Below the pieces are notes generated by a model. The model ran no database searches, had not been told where the DNA came from, and saw only the letters and a program-made list of their open reading frames with translations. A stretch of 7,886 nt of DNA from Acidobacteriota bacterium (lineage in GTDB: Bacteria; Acidobacteriota; UBA6911): the NCBI GenBank assembly GCA_031254095.1, contig JAIRVC010000293.1:1-7886 (forward strand), given 5' to 3'. The position numbers and the translations under genes are program-made. Positions 1 through 6,329 of the stretch are shown here, in pieces. How positions within the stretch are numbered: the stretch's first letter is position 1; each line of letters begins with the position of its first letter.

Positions 1-573
1 GGCAAACCCCTGGGTGGCGGCAACCCAGATGGCGTCCCAGAGTTTGGTGTTATCCTTGCAATAAATGGAGGTCAGAACGGCATCGACGCGATCGGTTTTT
101 CTCCCCCAATCCATTTTCAGGCTGATTTCGTTATTGAATGTGATTATGGAAAAAGAATCGTCCGGCCGGAGCTGTTCGAGAAAGCGTTTGGTGGAATATT
201 TAATAGCGCCCCAACCGGGCTGAACGCTGCCGCTGATGTCCAGCACCATAGCGACGTACGTCGGCAATCCTTCTTCGGCAAAGAAAACTATTTCCTGCTC
301 TTTGCCGTCTTCACGCAGCCTGAAAGATTTTTGCGTCAGCCCCCTGTAAAAACTTCCATCGGCATTGCGCACCGTTACGGGGACTGAAACCATACTGACG
401 TCAACGCCGATGCGGTAGACCGGGAGCTCTTCTTCAAAGGCGGCGGCATCGTCCGCGGCGGCGGAAATTTTCGCGTCCGGAGCGCCGTCCTGCTGGCTTT
501 GCAGGAATCCCGGCATAAGCGCGGCAAATCCAATGAGAAGCAGCGCCGTATAAATCCACTTTCGCATCCGCAT
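1..573 (-). CDS. Secreted vWA-domain protein, VWFA-related Acidobacterial type (C-terminus off the left edge)
   Basis: I translated this from the reverse strand; 191 codons are visible and the frame is open to the edge. Residues 1-26 form a signal peptide (basic MRMRKW, then a hydrophobic stretch to about residue 23). Residues 52-103 form a short beta-rich domain (VDVSMVSVPVTV, then an LREDGKEQEI segment), as seen ahead of the vWA fold in the TIGR03436-type family. The vWA domain begins near residue 105, with the MIDAS motif DISGS at 112-116 and a later threonine at 176 (NTKLWDA), both suited to metal-dependent adhesion. The start at 573 is chosen over the ATG at 567 because GGAGA lies 5-6 nt upstream. 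It follows mpl in the same direction after 57 bp. The location is exported (periplasm or cell surface) by inference; the ligand is unknown. The family is largely Acidobacterial from general knowledge. Confidence 0.83.
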   Translation of the reverse strand, partial: MRMRKWIYTALLLIGFAALMPGFLQSQQDGAPDAKISAAADDAAAFEEELPVYRIGVDVSMVSVPVTVRNADGSFYRGLTQKSFRLREDGKEQEIVFFAEEGLPTYVAMVLDISGSVQPGWGAIKYSTKRFLEQLRPDDSFSIITFNNEISLKMDWGRKTDRVDAVLTSIYCKDNTKLWDAIWVAATQGFA

Positions 574-630
574 ATCTTTCTCCAATGAGGCGGTTTCAAA
601 ATCTTTGGGGAACCGCTCCCGTCTCCTGTT

Positions 631-2049
631 TTAACCGCAAGCAGCCAGCGCCGCGGGCAGTTTATCGTAAATGCCTCCAAAACCGCCGTTTGACATTATA
701 ACAATAATGTCGCCCGCGCGGGCTTCCCCGCATACTTTTTCAATAATGCCGTCCACCGTTCCAGGATTCCACGCGGCCCGCCCCAGCGCCCGCAGATCTT
801 CAACCAGCCGGTTTTCATCCAGCCGTTCCGCCGAGGGTATTTTTTCCGGCTGAAAAAGCGCGGGAATCGCAACGCAATCCGCCATGCCGAGCGCTTCGGC
901 GATTTCCCGCTGAAAAATATTTCGACGGCTTGTCGCTGATCTGGGTTCATAAATTGCCCAGATTCTTTGCGTCTGAAAAGCCGCGCGCACGGCCTTGAGC
1001 GTTTCGCGGACAGCCGTTGGATGATGGGCAAAATCTTCATAGATGCGGATGCCGGCCACATCCGCCCGTAACTGCATACGGCGGCGAACTCCGGCGAAGG
1101 TTTCCAGCCCTTTCCGTATGGCTTCGGGAGCGACGCCGATATGGTTCAGAACAGCCGCCGTTCCGAGCGCGTTTTTAACGTTGTATCCTCCAAACATTTT
1201 CAGGCGGGCACAGAGGAACAGTTTGCCGTTATGCAAAATATCTAACTCGCAGCCGTCGGTGCGCTGCTCGATATTTCGTGCTGTCCAGTCGCAATCTGTT
1301 TCTATTCCAAAAGTTTCCCTGCGGCACAGGCTGTTTTTGCAAACTTCAGCCGCCGCCGGACTGTCCGCGCCGACTGCCAGAAAGCCGCCGCGCGGAATAA
1401 GATTCACAAAGCGGCGGAACTGGAGCTTTATGGCGTCAAGATCGGCGTAAATATCGGCGTGATCGAACTCGACGTTGCCGACGATTGCAATATAAGGCAG
1501 GTAGTGCAAAAACTTCGGCCCCTTGTCGAAAAATGCCGAATCGTATTCGTCCCCTTCCAGCACGAAATATTCGCCGCCGTTAAGTTCGTAGCCGGACTGA
1601 AAATTTTCCGCTATGCCGCCGATCAAAAAATCCGGCCGCAATCCCGCCGAGGCCAGGCTCCACGAAATCATTGAAGACGTTGTGGTTTTTCCATGCGTGC
1701 CGGTTACGATAACGGGCGTTTTTCGGCGCAGAAAGAAAAATTTAAGCGTTTCCGGCAGGGACATGAAGGGTATGCGGCTGTCAAGCATGTATTCAATTTC
1801 CGGATTGCCCCGTGAAAGAGCGTTGCCGACCACGACAAGATCCGGCGCGGGACGCAGATTTCCGGCGTCATATCCTTTGCGCGCGTCTATCCGTTTTTGC
1901 AGAAGGAAATCGCTCATCGGCGGATACATGCCCTCGTCCGACCCGGTAACCGCATAGCCGGAGTCTTTCAGCATGGCGCCGAGCGTCGCCATTGCCGTTC
2001 CACATATTCCAATCAGGTGAATTCTCCGGATTTTATCTGTTTCCATCAT
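631..2049 (-). CDS. mpl: UDP-N-acetylmuramate:L-alanyl-gamma-D-glutamyl-meso-diaminopimelate ligase (murein peptide ligase)
   Basis: This ATP-dependent Mur-family ligase joins the recycled tripeptide L-Ala-gamma-D-Glu-meso-DAP to UDP-MurNAc in the cytoplasm, feeding peptidoglycan recycling. At 472 aa it is full length. The N-terminal nucleotide-sugar domain starts with IHLIGICGTAMA (10-21) and has GSDEGMYPPMS (36-46). The ATP loop is GTHGKTTT at 117-124. The EGDEYDSAFFDK motif (165-176) and NVEFDHADIY (192-201) favour Mpl over MurC. The C-terminal domain carries DFAHHPTA (339-346), EPRSATSRRN (368-377) and MSNGGFGGI (452-460). ATGs lie at 2049 and 2046 and the upstream ribosome site is weak (AAGAAAG), so the exact start is open by one codon. 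It sits between the small membrane protein gene and the vWA gene, all transcribed leftwards. No key residue appears to be missing. Confidence 0.95.
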   Translation of the reverse strand: MMETDKIRRIHLIGICGTAMATLGAMLKDSGYAVTGSDEGMYPPMSDFLLQKRIDARKGYDAGNLRPAPDLVVVGNALSRGNPEIEYMLDSRIPFMSLPETLKFFFLRRKTPVIVTGTHGKTTTSSMISWSLASAGLRPDFLIGGIAENFQSGYELNGGEYFVLEGDEYDSAFFDKGPKFLHYLPYIAIVGNVEFDHADIYADLDAIKLQFRRFVNLIPRGGFLAVGADSPAAAEVCKNSLCRRETFGIETDCDWTARNIEQRTDGCELDILHNGKLFLCARLKMFGGYNVKNALGTAAVLNHIGVAPEAIRKGLETFAGVRRRMQLRADVAGIRIYEDFAHHPTAVRETLKAVRAAFQTQRIWAIYEPRSATSRRNIFQREIAEALGMADCVAIPALFQPEKIPSAERLDENRLVEDLRALGRAAWNPGTVDGIIEKVCGEARAGDIIVIMSNGGFGGIYDKLPAALAACG

Positions 2050-2083
2050 GCTTTCTTATTGGAACCTCTAAAAACTCAAAACC

Positions 2084-2106
2084 CCGCGTTAAGCGGCGGA
2101 TTTTTC
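2084..2106. other. Weak GC stem followed by T-run between mpl and its upstream gene
   Basis: CCGC (2084-2087) can pair with GCGG (2093-2096) around a 5-base loop. On the plus strand, CGGATTTTTC follows. This looks superficially like an intrinsic terminator for plus-strand transcription, but the stem is only 4 bp and no plus-strand gene ends here. Function is doubtful. Confidence 0.15.
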
Positions 2107-2137
2107 TGACCACTGACCACTGATCACTAACCACTGG
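2107..2137. repeat. Run of four 7-bp units (TGACCAC type)
   Basis: Four head-to-tail heptamers are visible: TGACCAC (2107-2113), TGACCAC (2114-2120), TGATCAC (2121-2127) and TAACCAC (2128-2134), then TGG. The run lies directly beside the 6-bp GC hairpin at 2137-2152, in the gap upstream of mpl. The last unit (TAACCAC TGG) recurs beside the second hairpin copy at 6239. The seven-base period and the intergenic position resemble short tandem repeats of bacterial intergenic DNA. No function can be read from the sequence. Confidence 0.7.
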
Positions 2138-2154
2138 CCGCCATGAGGCGGCTT
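2128..2154 (+). repeat. Dispersed hairpin repeat, copy 1
   Basis: This 27-bp stretch matches 6239-6265 at 26 of 27 positions. It consists of TAACCACTGG plus a hairpin: GCCGCC (2137-2142), loop ATGA, GGCGGC (2147-2152). On the minus strand the hairpin begins immediately after the TAA stop (2155-2153) of the small membrane protein gene. No T-run follows it in that direction, so it is not a classical intrinsic terminator there, although it could slow transcription or protect a 3' end. Confidence 0.7.
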
Positions 2155-2671
2155 ATTTATATTTCAACCCGGTGATTTCTATAGATATTTCTTTTGGATC
2201 CCAGTAGTACTCCATGCCTTCGAGCGATATGTTGAACGAGCGCCGCTCAAGCGGATCCATCGGTTTCTGGTTGAATTTCCCGTCGGGACGCACCACAAAA
2301 ATCGTGCGTTCTTTTGAGAGATTGCCCCACATGTCGTAGAGCGTGACGTGAAGTTCAATCGCGTCCAGTTTGCGGTCGCCGTCATTGAGTATCATGCCGC
2401 CAATCATGGCGATGCGCGCGGCATTATAGTTGATTCCCAGGCTCGCCTTGACGTCTTCGATGCGAATTTTCTTCTTATAGTATTCAAAATTCGTATCGCC
2501 CGCGCGCATTACGCCGGAAACATTAACCGCCGAAGGCGACGGGCGCGGCGTGGACGGGTTATAGCGGACGTATAAAGCGATGCCTCCCAGAAGCAGGATC
2601 ACAACGAGTGCTAAAATAATCAGCTTTTTCGGGCTGGATGCTTGTTGCGGTTCAAATTTGAATTCAGCCAT
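2153..2671 (-). CDS. Small membrane-anchored protein of unknown function (DUF2393/FxLYD-like beta domain)
   Basis: The predicted protein has 172 aa. It has a short charged cytoplasmic head (MAEFKFEPQQ, then PKK), one hydrophobic membrane segment at about 17-35, a proline/serine-rich linker (39-48), and a soluble domain of alternating strands to the end. The part from GGMILNDGDRKLDAIELHVT (about 91-110) to ERRSFNISLEG resembles FxLYD or DUF2393-type extracytoplasmic beta sandwiches; this is a resemblance only. Starts are possible at TTG 2689, ATG 2674 and ATG 2671. I chose 2671 because AGGG ends 7 nt upstream of it. The gene lies upstream of mpl, 103 bp away in the same direction, so a cell-envelope role is a fair guess but unproven. 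Confidence 0.75.
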   Translation of the reverse strand: MAEFKFEPQQASSPKKLIILALVVILLLGGIALYVRYNPSTPRPSPSAVNVSGVMRAGDTNFEYYKKKIRIEDVKASLGINYNAARIAMIGGMILNDGDRKLDAIELHVTLYDMWGNLSKERTIFVVRPDGKFNQKPMDPLERRSFNISLEGMEYYWDPKEISIEITGLKYK

Positions 2672-2778
2672 CATCTTACCCTGTGCCAAAATGGCAGGAA
2701 CGTTTCATTCTTGGAGAGGCCGCCGTATATTATCCGGCAAATCGTTCGCCGCAGGCCGCGCCTCCACTATAAAAAGTA

Positions 2779-2784
2779 ATTATA
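2779..2784 (-). promoter_or_regulatory. Candidate -10 box for the small membrane protein-mpl-vWA group
   Basis: The minus strand reads a perfect TATAAT here, in an AT-rich gap between the ATPase stop (2843) and the next gene. The hexamer 17 bp upstream (GCTATT) is a poor -35 match. The predicted RNA start lies about 100 nt before the ATG at 2671. No good promoter is visible between this gene and mpl. Confidence 0.4.
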
Positions 2785-2842
2785 GCCTGAACTTCGTAAA
2801 AAATAGCGCATACACACAAATGAGTTCCGCACGGGCGAATAA

Positions 2843-3985
2843 TTACACTTCATGAGGCGTCAGCAAATCTCCGAAACGTTCCAGCGGAGAAAGCGTTCGA
2901 AAATTCCCCCTGGAAAAACTTCTTTTGAGATTAAACACGATCTGCGTGGCCTTATCTGGCTTCAGCCGTTCCGAGTAATAAAGCAGCGGCCTGTGCGGGG
3001 AATCATCGGAAAGCTTTACTTCGATTAGTTCGCGTAATTTTCCCTCCTCTATCCACGCGAAATCTATTTCCCTTCCTTCTTTATCCCGTACATACCTGAG
3101 GTCAACCCTATATCCTTCGGAATCTTCCCTGAATTCGGCAAGCTTTTTAAGCTCGCAGGCCGCCAGATTTTCAGCGCGCGCTCCTTCATCTCCGAGAACA
3201 TCGCCCGTATCGTAAAAATAGACTTTTGGAGGTTTGCGCACCGCTCGCGGGAGCCCTTTTGACAAAGGCCAGACCGTAAACACTACATACATGCGTTCCA
3301 GTAGTTCCAGCCAGCGCTTTGCTGTAACGGGGGAAATTTCCAGATCGGCGGCCAAATTTGCCAGCACAACAGGCGACCCGACGCGGCTGCGCAAGGCTTC
3401 CAGAAAAGTCTGCACCAGCGACAGATTTCGGATGTTTTCAAGATCCCTTATGTCTTCGCGGAATACCCGCTCCAGGCGTTCCCGACGCAACCGCCGGGCG
3501 GCGCGTTCATTGTCGGAAAGCAGCGATTCAGGGAAGCCGCCCAGCGTCATCAGGCGCGCAACCGCGTCATGTCTGGGGACGGACCGCGGCAGTTCTGAAA
3601 GCGAAAACGGATGCAGCCGCCAGAGATGATAACGCCCAAGCATGGAATCTCCACCGCGGCGGTAAACGTCGAGCCGCGCACTGCCCGTGACCAGATACGC
3701 CTGATTGCCCGGCCGCGTATCAGAAATGCCCTTCAGCCAGCGTTTCCAGCGGCCATATTTATGGAGTTCGTCGAAAACCACCATATCTCTTTCGTCTCCC
3801 CACTGCCGCTTGAACACAGTGCGGCGATCGGAATCATTATCAAGATTGAAATAGACGCCGTCCGCTGAATTTTGCAGTATCGCTTTTGCGAGGGTCGTCT
3901 TTCCGCTCTGACGCGGGCCGGCAACGAAAACCATTTTTGACTCAAGGTCTTCCCGTATAAGATGCTGAAAATATCGTGGTTCCAT
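2843..3985 (-). CDS. AAA ATPase of the DUF4143 family
   Basis: At 380 aa this is a complete member of the common 'ATP-binding protein, DUF4143' family, whose cellular role is largely unknown. The N-terminal AAA domain shows Walker A GPRQSGKTT (23-31), Walker B MVVFDE (68-73) and a TGSARLD sensor-like motif (100-106), followed by LGGFPE (148-153). A winged-helix-like segment follows (about 207-231, LANLAADLEISPVTAKRWLE). The C-terminal part looks like a PD-(D/E)xK nuclease fold: AEN..A.CEL (271-279), REIDF (305-309) and IEVK (321-324). The start at 3985 is supported by GAGGG at 3997-3993, 7 nt upstream. It is flanked on its 5' side by the long inverted repeat at 4000-4065, is divergent from the permease genes, and shows no obvious partner gene such as an antitoxin. 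Confidence 0.92.
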   Translation of the reverse strand: MEPRYFQHLIREDLESKMVFVAGPRQSGKTTLAKAILQNSADGVYFNLDNDSDRRTVFKRQWGDERDMVVFDELHKYGRWKRWLKGISDTRPGNQAYLVTGSARLDVYRRGGDSMLGRYHLWRLHPFSLSELPRSVPRHDAVARLMTLGGFPESLLSDNERAARRLRRERLERVFREDIRDLENIRNLSLVQTFLEALRSRVGSPVVLANLAADLEISPVTAKRWLELLERMYVVFTVWPLSKGLPRAVRKPPKVYFYDTGDVLGDEGARAENLAACELKKLAEFREDSEGYRVDLRYVRDKEGREIDFAWIEEGKLRELIEVKLSDDSPHRPLLYYSERLKPDKATQIVFNLKRSFSRGNFRTLSPLERFGDLLTPHEV

Positions 3986-3999
3986 AGCATTTCCCTCAC

Positions 4000-4065
4000 C
4001 TGGCTATTTTATACCGTAGTAAAAATTAGCCAAGGCCATTTTTTACTACGGTATAAAATAGCCAG
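4000..4065. repeat. Perfect 26-bp inverted repeat with 14-bp spacer upstream of the ATPase gene
   Basis: The arm 4000-4025 is exactly reverse-complementary to 4040-4065; 4026-4039 separates them. Each arm carries ATACCGTAGTAAAAA or its complement. The spacer itself holds GCC AA GGC. The repeat ends 14 bp before the ATPase ATG and 142 bp before the first permease start. It could be an operator for a dimeric regulator, an attenuating RNA hairpin, or a mobile or repeat element end. Confidence 0.9.
4006..4033 (-). promoter_or_regulatory. Candidate promoter of the DUF4143 ATPase gene inside the inverted repeat
   Basis: On the minus strand, TTGGCT (complement of 4028-4033, in the repeat spacer) could be a -35 box and TAAAAT (complement of 4006-4011, in the left arm) a -10 box, with 16 bp between. 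RNA would start near 3999, leaving a leader of about 14 nt with GAGGG. If this is right, a protein binding the inverted repeat would cover the promoter. The plus strand has a matching TAAAAT but no -35 at the right distance. Confidence 0.4.
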
Positions 4066-4150
4066 CACACCGACGCTTGCTTTCTTTGTCTTTTTTATCA
4101 CAAATTTTGTCCATTCAATTTTTCCGGTGGACGGCGGAGGCGGATAATAT

Positions 4151-4179
4151 TTTTCACTGCTATCGAGATTCGGTATTAT
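4151..4179 (+). promoter_or_regulatory. Weak candidate promoter for the permease genes
   Basis: TTTTCA (4151-4156) and TATTAT (4174-4179) are 17 bp apart and would start RNA about 20 nt before the GTG at 4208. Both boxes are imperfect. Another AT-rich box, GATAAT (4143-4148), lies nearby. The rest of the gap from the inverted repeat to 4150 shows no clear signal. Confidence 0.3.
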
Positions 4180-4207
4180 CTGGAGCTGGAATACCGGAGG
4201 ACGGGCC

Positions 4208-5173
4208 GTGTGGAAAACCGTAATTCGCAGACTGTTGATACTTATACCGCAACTGTTTGTGCTGAGCGTCTTTATATTTTTTATTGCGCAGTATATGCCG
4301 GGGGACGCGCTTACAGGAAGGATCGACCCTAAAACCAGCCCGAAAAGACTGGAGGAGCTTCGGCAGATGTGGGGATTCTACGATCCTTGGCATGTAAAAT
4401 ACGGACGCTGGATGGGCAACGCCATCAAAGGCGATTTCGGAATAAGCTTCGCGTACAAAGTGCCTGTCACGCAGGTCGTCATGGAAAAAGCGCGGAATAC
4501 CTTCTGGCTCGGTCTGCTGACGGTCGGGTTGACATATCTGCTTGCCATACCGCTCGGCGTCCTGTCGGGAAGGTACCACGACAAGATACCCGACCGGACG
4601 ATCACGCTCTACTCTTATCTGGCGCTTGCGATGCCCACAATCATCGCGGGCCTCCTTGCGATACTGGTCTTTTCTTTCAAGCTTGGCTGGTTCCCTTATG
4701 GAGGAACGGTTTCCGCCGAGGCGTATGAACGGGGAAACATATATTACATCCTCAGCCGGCTGCACCATATGTTCCTGCCCGCCCTGACCGGCGCGGTGGT
4801 TTCGACATCGGCCATTATCCAGTTTTTGCGAAGCGAGATTGTCGATTACGAACAGGCGGATTTTGTCATAACCGCCCGCTCCAAGGGCGTTCCGCAGCGC
4901 GTGATCTATTCACGGCATATTTTCCGCAACTCGATGATCCCCGTGGCATCCTTTATGGGTTATTCGATTTCGGGCGTTCTGACCGGTTCCATCTTCCTTG
5001 AAACTGTTTTCGCCTACCCCGGCATGGGACGCCTTTTTATAGACTCCGTTTTAAGCCGCGATTATTCGGTAGCAAACGCGCTGATTATCTTTTTCGCCAT
5101 ACTGATAGTTCTGGGCACGCTTTTATCCGACATCATAATGTATATCGTTGACCCCCGGCTGAAAATCAAGTGA
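4208..5173 (+). CDS. ABC transporter permease, OppB/DppB type
   Basis: This inner-membrane subunit (321 aa) forms half of the channel of a peptide/nickel-type (binding-protein-dependent) ABC importer. It begins with the family's N-terminal helix (VIRRLLILIPQLFVLSVFIFFIAQYMPGD, residues 5-33), then an external loop with a WGFYDPWHVKYGRW segment (55-68). Further helices lie at about 98-120, 132-158, 188-208, 243-265 and 288-312. The cytoplasmic EAA loop that docks the ATPase is at about 214-246 (ADFVITARSKG..RVIYSRHIFRNS). The FAYPGMGRLF motif (268-277) is typical. The start is GTG at 4208, backed by GGAGG at 4196-4200 with 7 nt spacing. The OppC-type partner follows 12 bp later. No ATPase or binding protein lies next to them, so the substrate is unknown; peptides are only the family default. 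Confidence 0.93.
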   Translation: MWKTVIRRLLILIPQLFVLSVFIFFIAQYMPGDALTGRIDPKTSPKRLEELRQMWGFYDPWHVKYGRWMGNAIKGDFGISFAYKVPVTQVVMEKARNTFWLGLLTVGLTYLLAIPLGVLSGRYHDKIPDRTITLYSYLALAMPTIIAGLLAILVFSFKLGWFPYGGTVSAEAYERGNIYYILSRLHHMFLPALTGAVVSTSAIIQFLRSEIVDYEQADFVITARSKGVPQRVIYSRHIFRNSMIPVASFMGYSISGVLTGSIFLETVFAYPGMGRLFIDSVLSRDYSVANALIIFFAILIVLGTLLSDIIMYIVDPRLKIK

Positions 5174-5185
5174 CGCGGCGCAATC

Positions 5186-6091
5186 ATGACAAAAGCTGAA
5201 TACAAACCGAAAACACCAGAAGACGTAAGCCGGGCGCCCTCGTTTTTCAGGGTATTATGGCGCGAAATAAAGAGCGACAAACTCGCGCTGATCTCGCTGA
5301 TATTGCTGGCCGCGCTGTTTATGTTCGTCTACCTCGCCGCGTCCGGCGTTACCGGCGATGCCGTCGTTACCGTAAGCCTGAAAAAAATTAACACGCCGCC
5401 TTCCGCCGGGCACATCCTCGGAACCGACCCATCGGGGAGAGACATGTTCACCCAGCTTGTGGTCGGCGCGCGCAACTCCATCAGCATCGCGATCGGAATC
5501 ACCCTGCTTTGCGGTCTTATTGGAACCGTCGTCGGATTGTTCGCCGGTTTTTATGGCGGGCTGATCGACAACATAGTCATGAGAATCATTGATTTTTTCT
5601 CCATGCTGCCAACGCTGATGCTGGTAATCGTCGTAGTTTCCGTCATTCCAAAATACAATGTCTTTACCTTTATCCTGATTCTGTCCGCGTTCGGCTGGAT
5701 ATTCAACGCGCGGCTGACCCGCGCCAAAACCCTGCAGCAGAGCGGCCTTGATTACGTGTCCGCCGCAAGGACGCTGGGCACGCCGAACTGGAAGATCATG
5801 TTTGCACAGGTGCTGCCGAACATTATTTCAATCGTTATCGTCAACCTCACGCTGAGCCTCGCGGGGAATATGGGAATTGAGGTCGGCCTGTCCTTTCTTG
5901 GTTTCGGCCTTCCTTTTGGCGTCCCCAGTCTGGGTACGCATCTCGGCTACGCGCGCATCCCCGAAAACCTGCGTCTGCGATGGTGGTTATGGCTGCCGGC
6001 GGCATTGCTGATCGTGATAATGATGCTTTGCATAAATTTCGTCGGGCAGGCCGTGAAGCGCGCCGCGGACGCAAAACAAAGAACCGGTTAA
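5186..6091 (+). CDS. ABC transporter permease, OppC/DppC type
   Basis: This is the second channel subunit (301 aa), which would pair with the upstream OppB-type protein in the inner membrane. It shows the OppC N-terminal pattern: a cytoplasmic tail, a first helix at about 33-52, then the signature LGTDPSGRDMFTQLVVGARNS (78-98). Helices follow at about 99-122, 141-155, 159-176, 211-225 and 268-288. The EAA loop is at about 190-214 (DYVSAARTLGTPNWKIMFAQVLP) and SFLGFG lies at 236-241. The ATG at 5186 has no clear ribosome site. With only 12 bp after the previous stop, translational coupling is likely. The loop between helix 1 and the LGTD motif is short, which is normal for this subfamily. The operon appears to end here; a 238-bp gap follows. 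Confidence 0.93.
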   Translation: MTKAEYKPKTPEDVSRAPSFFRVLWREIKSDKLALISLILLAALFMFVYLAASGVTGDAVVTVSLKKINTPPSAGHILGTDPSGRDMFTQLVVGARNSISIAIGITLLCGLIGTVVGLFAGFYGGLIDNIVMRIIDFFSMLPTLMLVIVVVSVIPKYNVFTFILILSAFGWIFNARLTRAKTLQQSGLDYVSAARTLGTPNWKIMFAQVLPNIISIVIVNLTLSLAGNMGIEVGLSFLGFGLPFGVPSLGTHLGYARIPENLRLRWWLWLPAALLIVIMMLCINFVGQAVKRAADAKQRTG

Positions 6092-6238
6092 AAGGCCATA
6101 CTTATCAAAGGCAGTTCGGGAGTTTCCTTGAGCGCTTAACTCAAAAACGCGGCCAATGCGCCGGATTCCACCGCCGCCGACCTTTGCCTTTCTCTCTTTC
6201 CCCGGACGCGACAGCAATGCGCCATCCTTGCTGCTCGC

Positions 6239-6265
6239 TAACCACTGGCCGCCGTGAGGCGGCTT
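6239..6265 (+). repeat. Dispersed hairpin repeat, copy 2
   Basis: This matches 2128-2154 at 26 of 27 bases, in the same orientation; the only difference is A versus G in the loop. The hairpin is GCCGCC (6248-6253), loop GTGA, GGCGGC (6258-6263). Only one heptamer (TAACCAC) precedes it, against four in copy 1. It sits downstream of the OppC-type gene and touches the -35 box of the dcd promoter candidate. Three Ts follow it, so at best it is a weak terminator. Confidence 0.7.
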
Positions 6266-6292
6266 TACAGCTTTCCGGGCCGGTGATAAACT
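6264..6292 (+). promoter_or_regulatory. Candidate promoter for dcd-lptE
   Basis: TTTACA (6264-6269) matches 5 of 6 bases of the -35 consensus. TAAACT (6287-6292) follows after exactly 17 bp and is preceded by TGA, giving an extended -10 form. RNA would start near 6299, about 30 nt before the dcd ATG, with GGAGG in the leader. This is the best promoter match in the window. Confidence 0.5.
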
Positions 6293-6329
6293 CAGGTTTC
6301 TTCATTCTTCCTTAACCCGGAGGTTCTAA

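Larger units (their letters stand above)
6092..6329. other. Spacer between the permease genes and dcd
   Basis: There is no credible gene in this 238-bp gap. It contains a weak 5-bp stem (TTGAG 6128-6132 with CTCAA 6140-6144), two copies of CAATGCGCC near 6155 and 6215, the second copy of the dispersed hairpin repeat (6239-6265), and a candidate promoter (6264-6292). GGAGG at 6319-6323 is the ribosome site of dcd. Confidence 0.6.

Noticed and set aside
2672..2689. Longer start (TTG at 2689) for the small membrane protein
   Set aside because: The ATG at 2671 has AGGG at good spacing; the TTG adds only six residues and has no ribosome site.
2843..4065. ATPase plus inverted repeat as a toxin-antitoxin or defence system
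   Set aside because: No small partner gene, second effector or defence-type neighbour is present; the evidence supports only a lone DUF4143 ATPase with a long repeat.
4160..4768. A 202-codon open frame on the minus strand
   Set aside because: It lies opposite the well-supported OppB-type gene, has no recognisable domain and has shadow-like composition.
6128..6144. Stem TTGAG/CTCAA after the OppC-type gene as a terminator
   Set aside because: It has five mostly AT pairs, a 7-base loop and no T-run on the plus strand.
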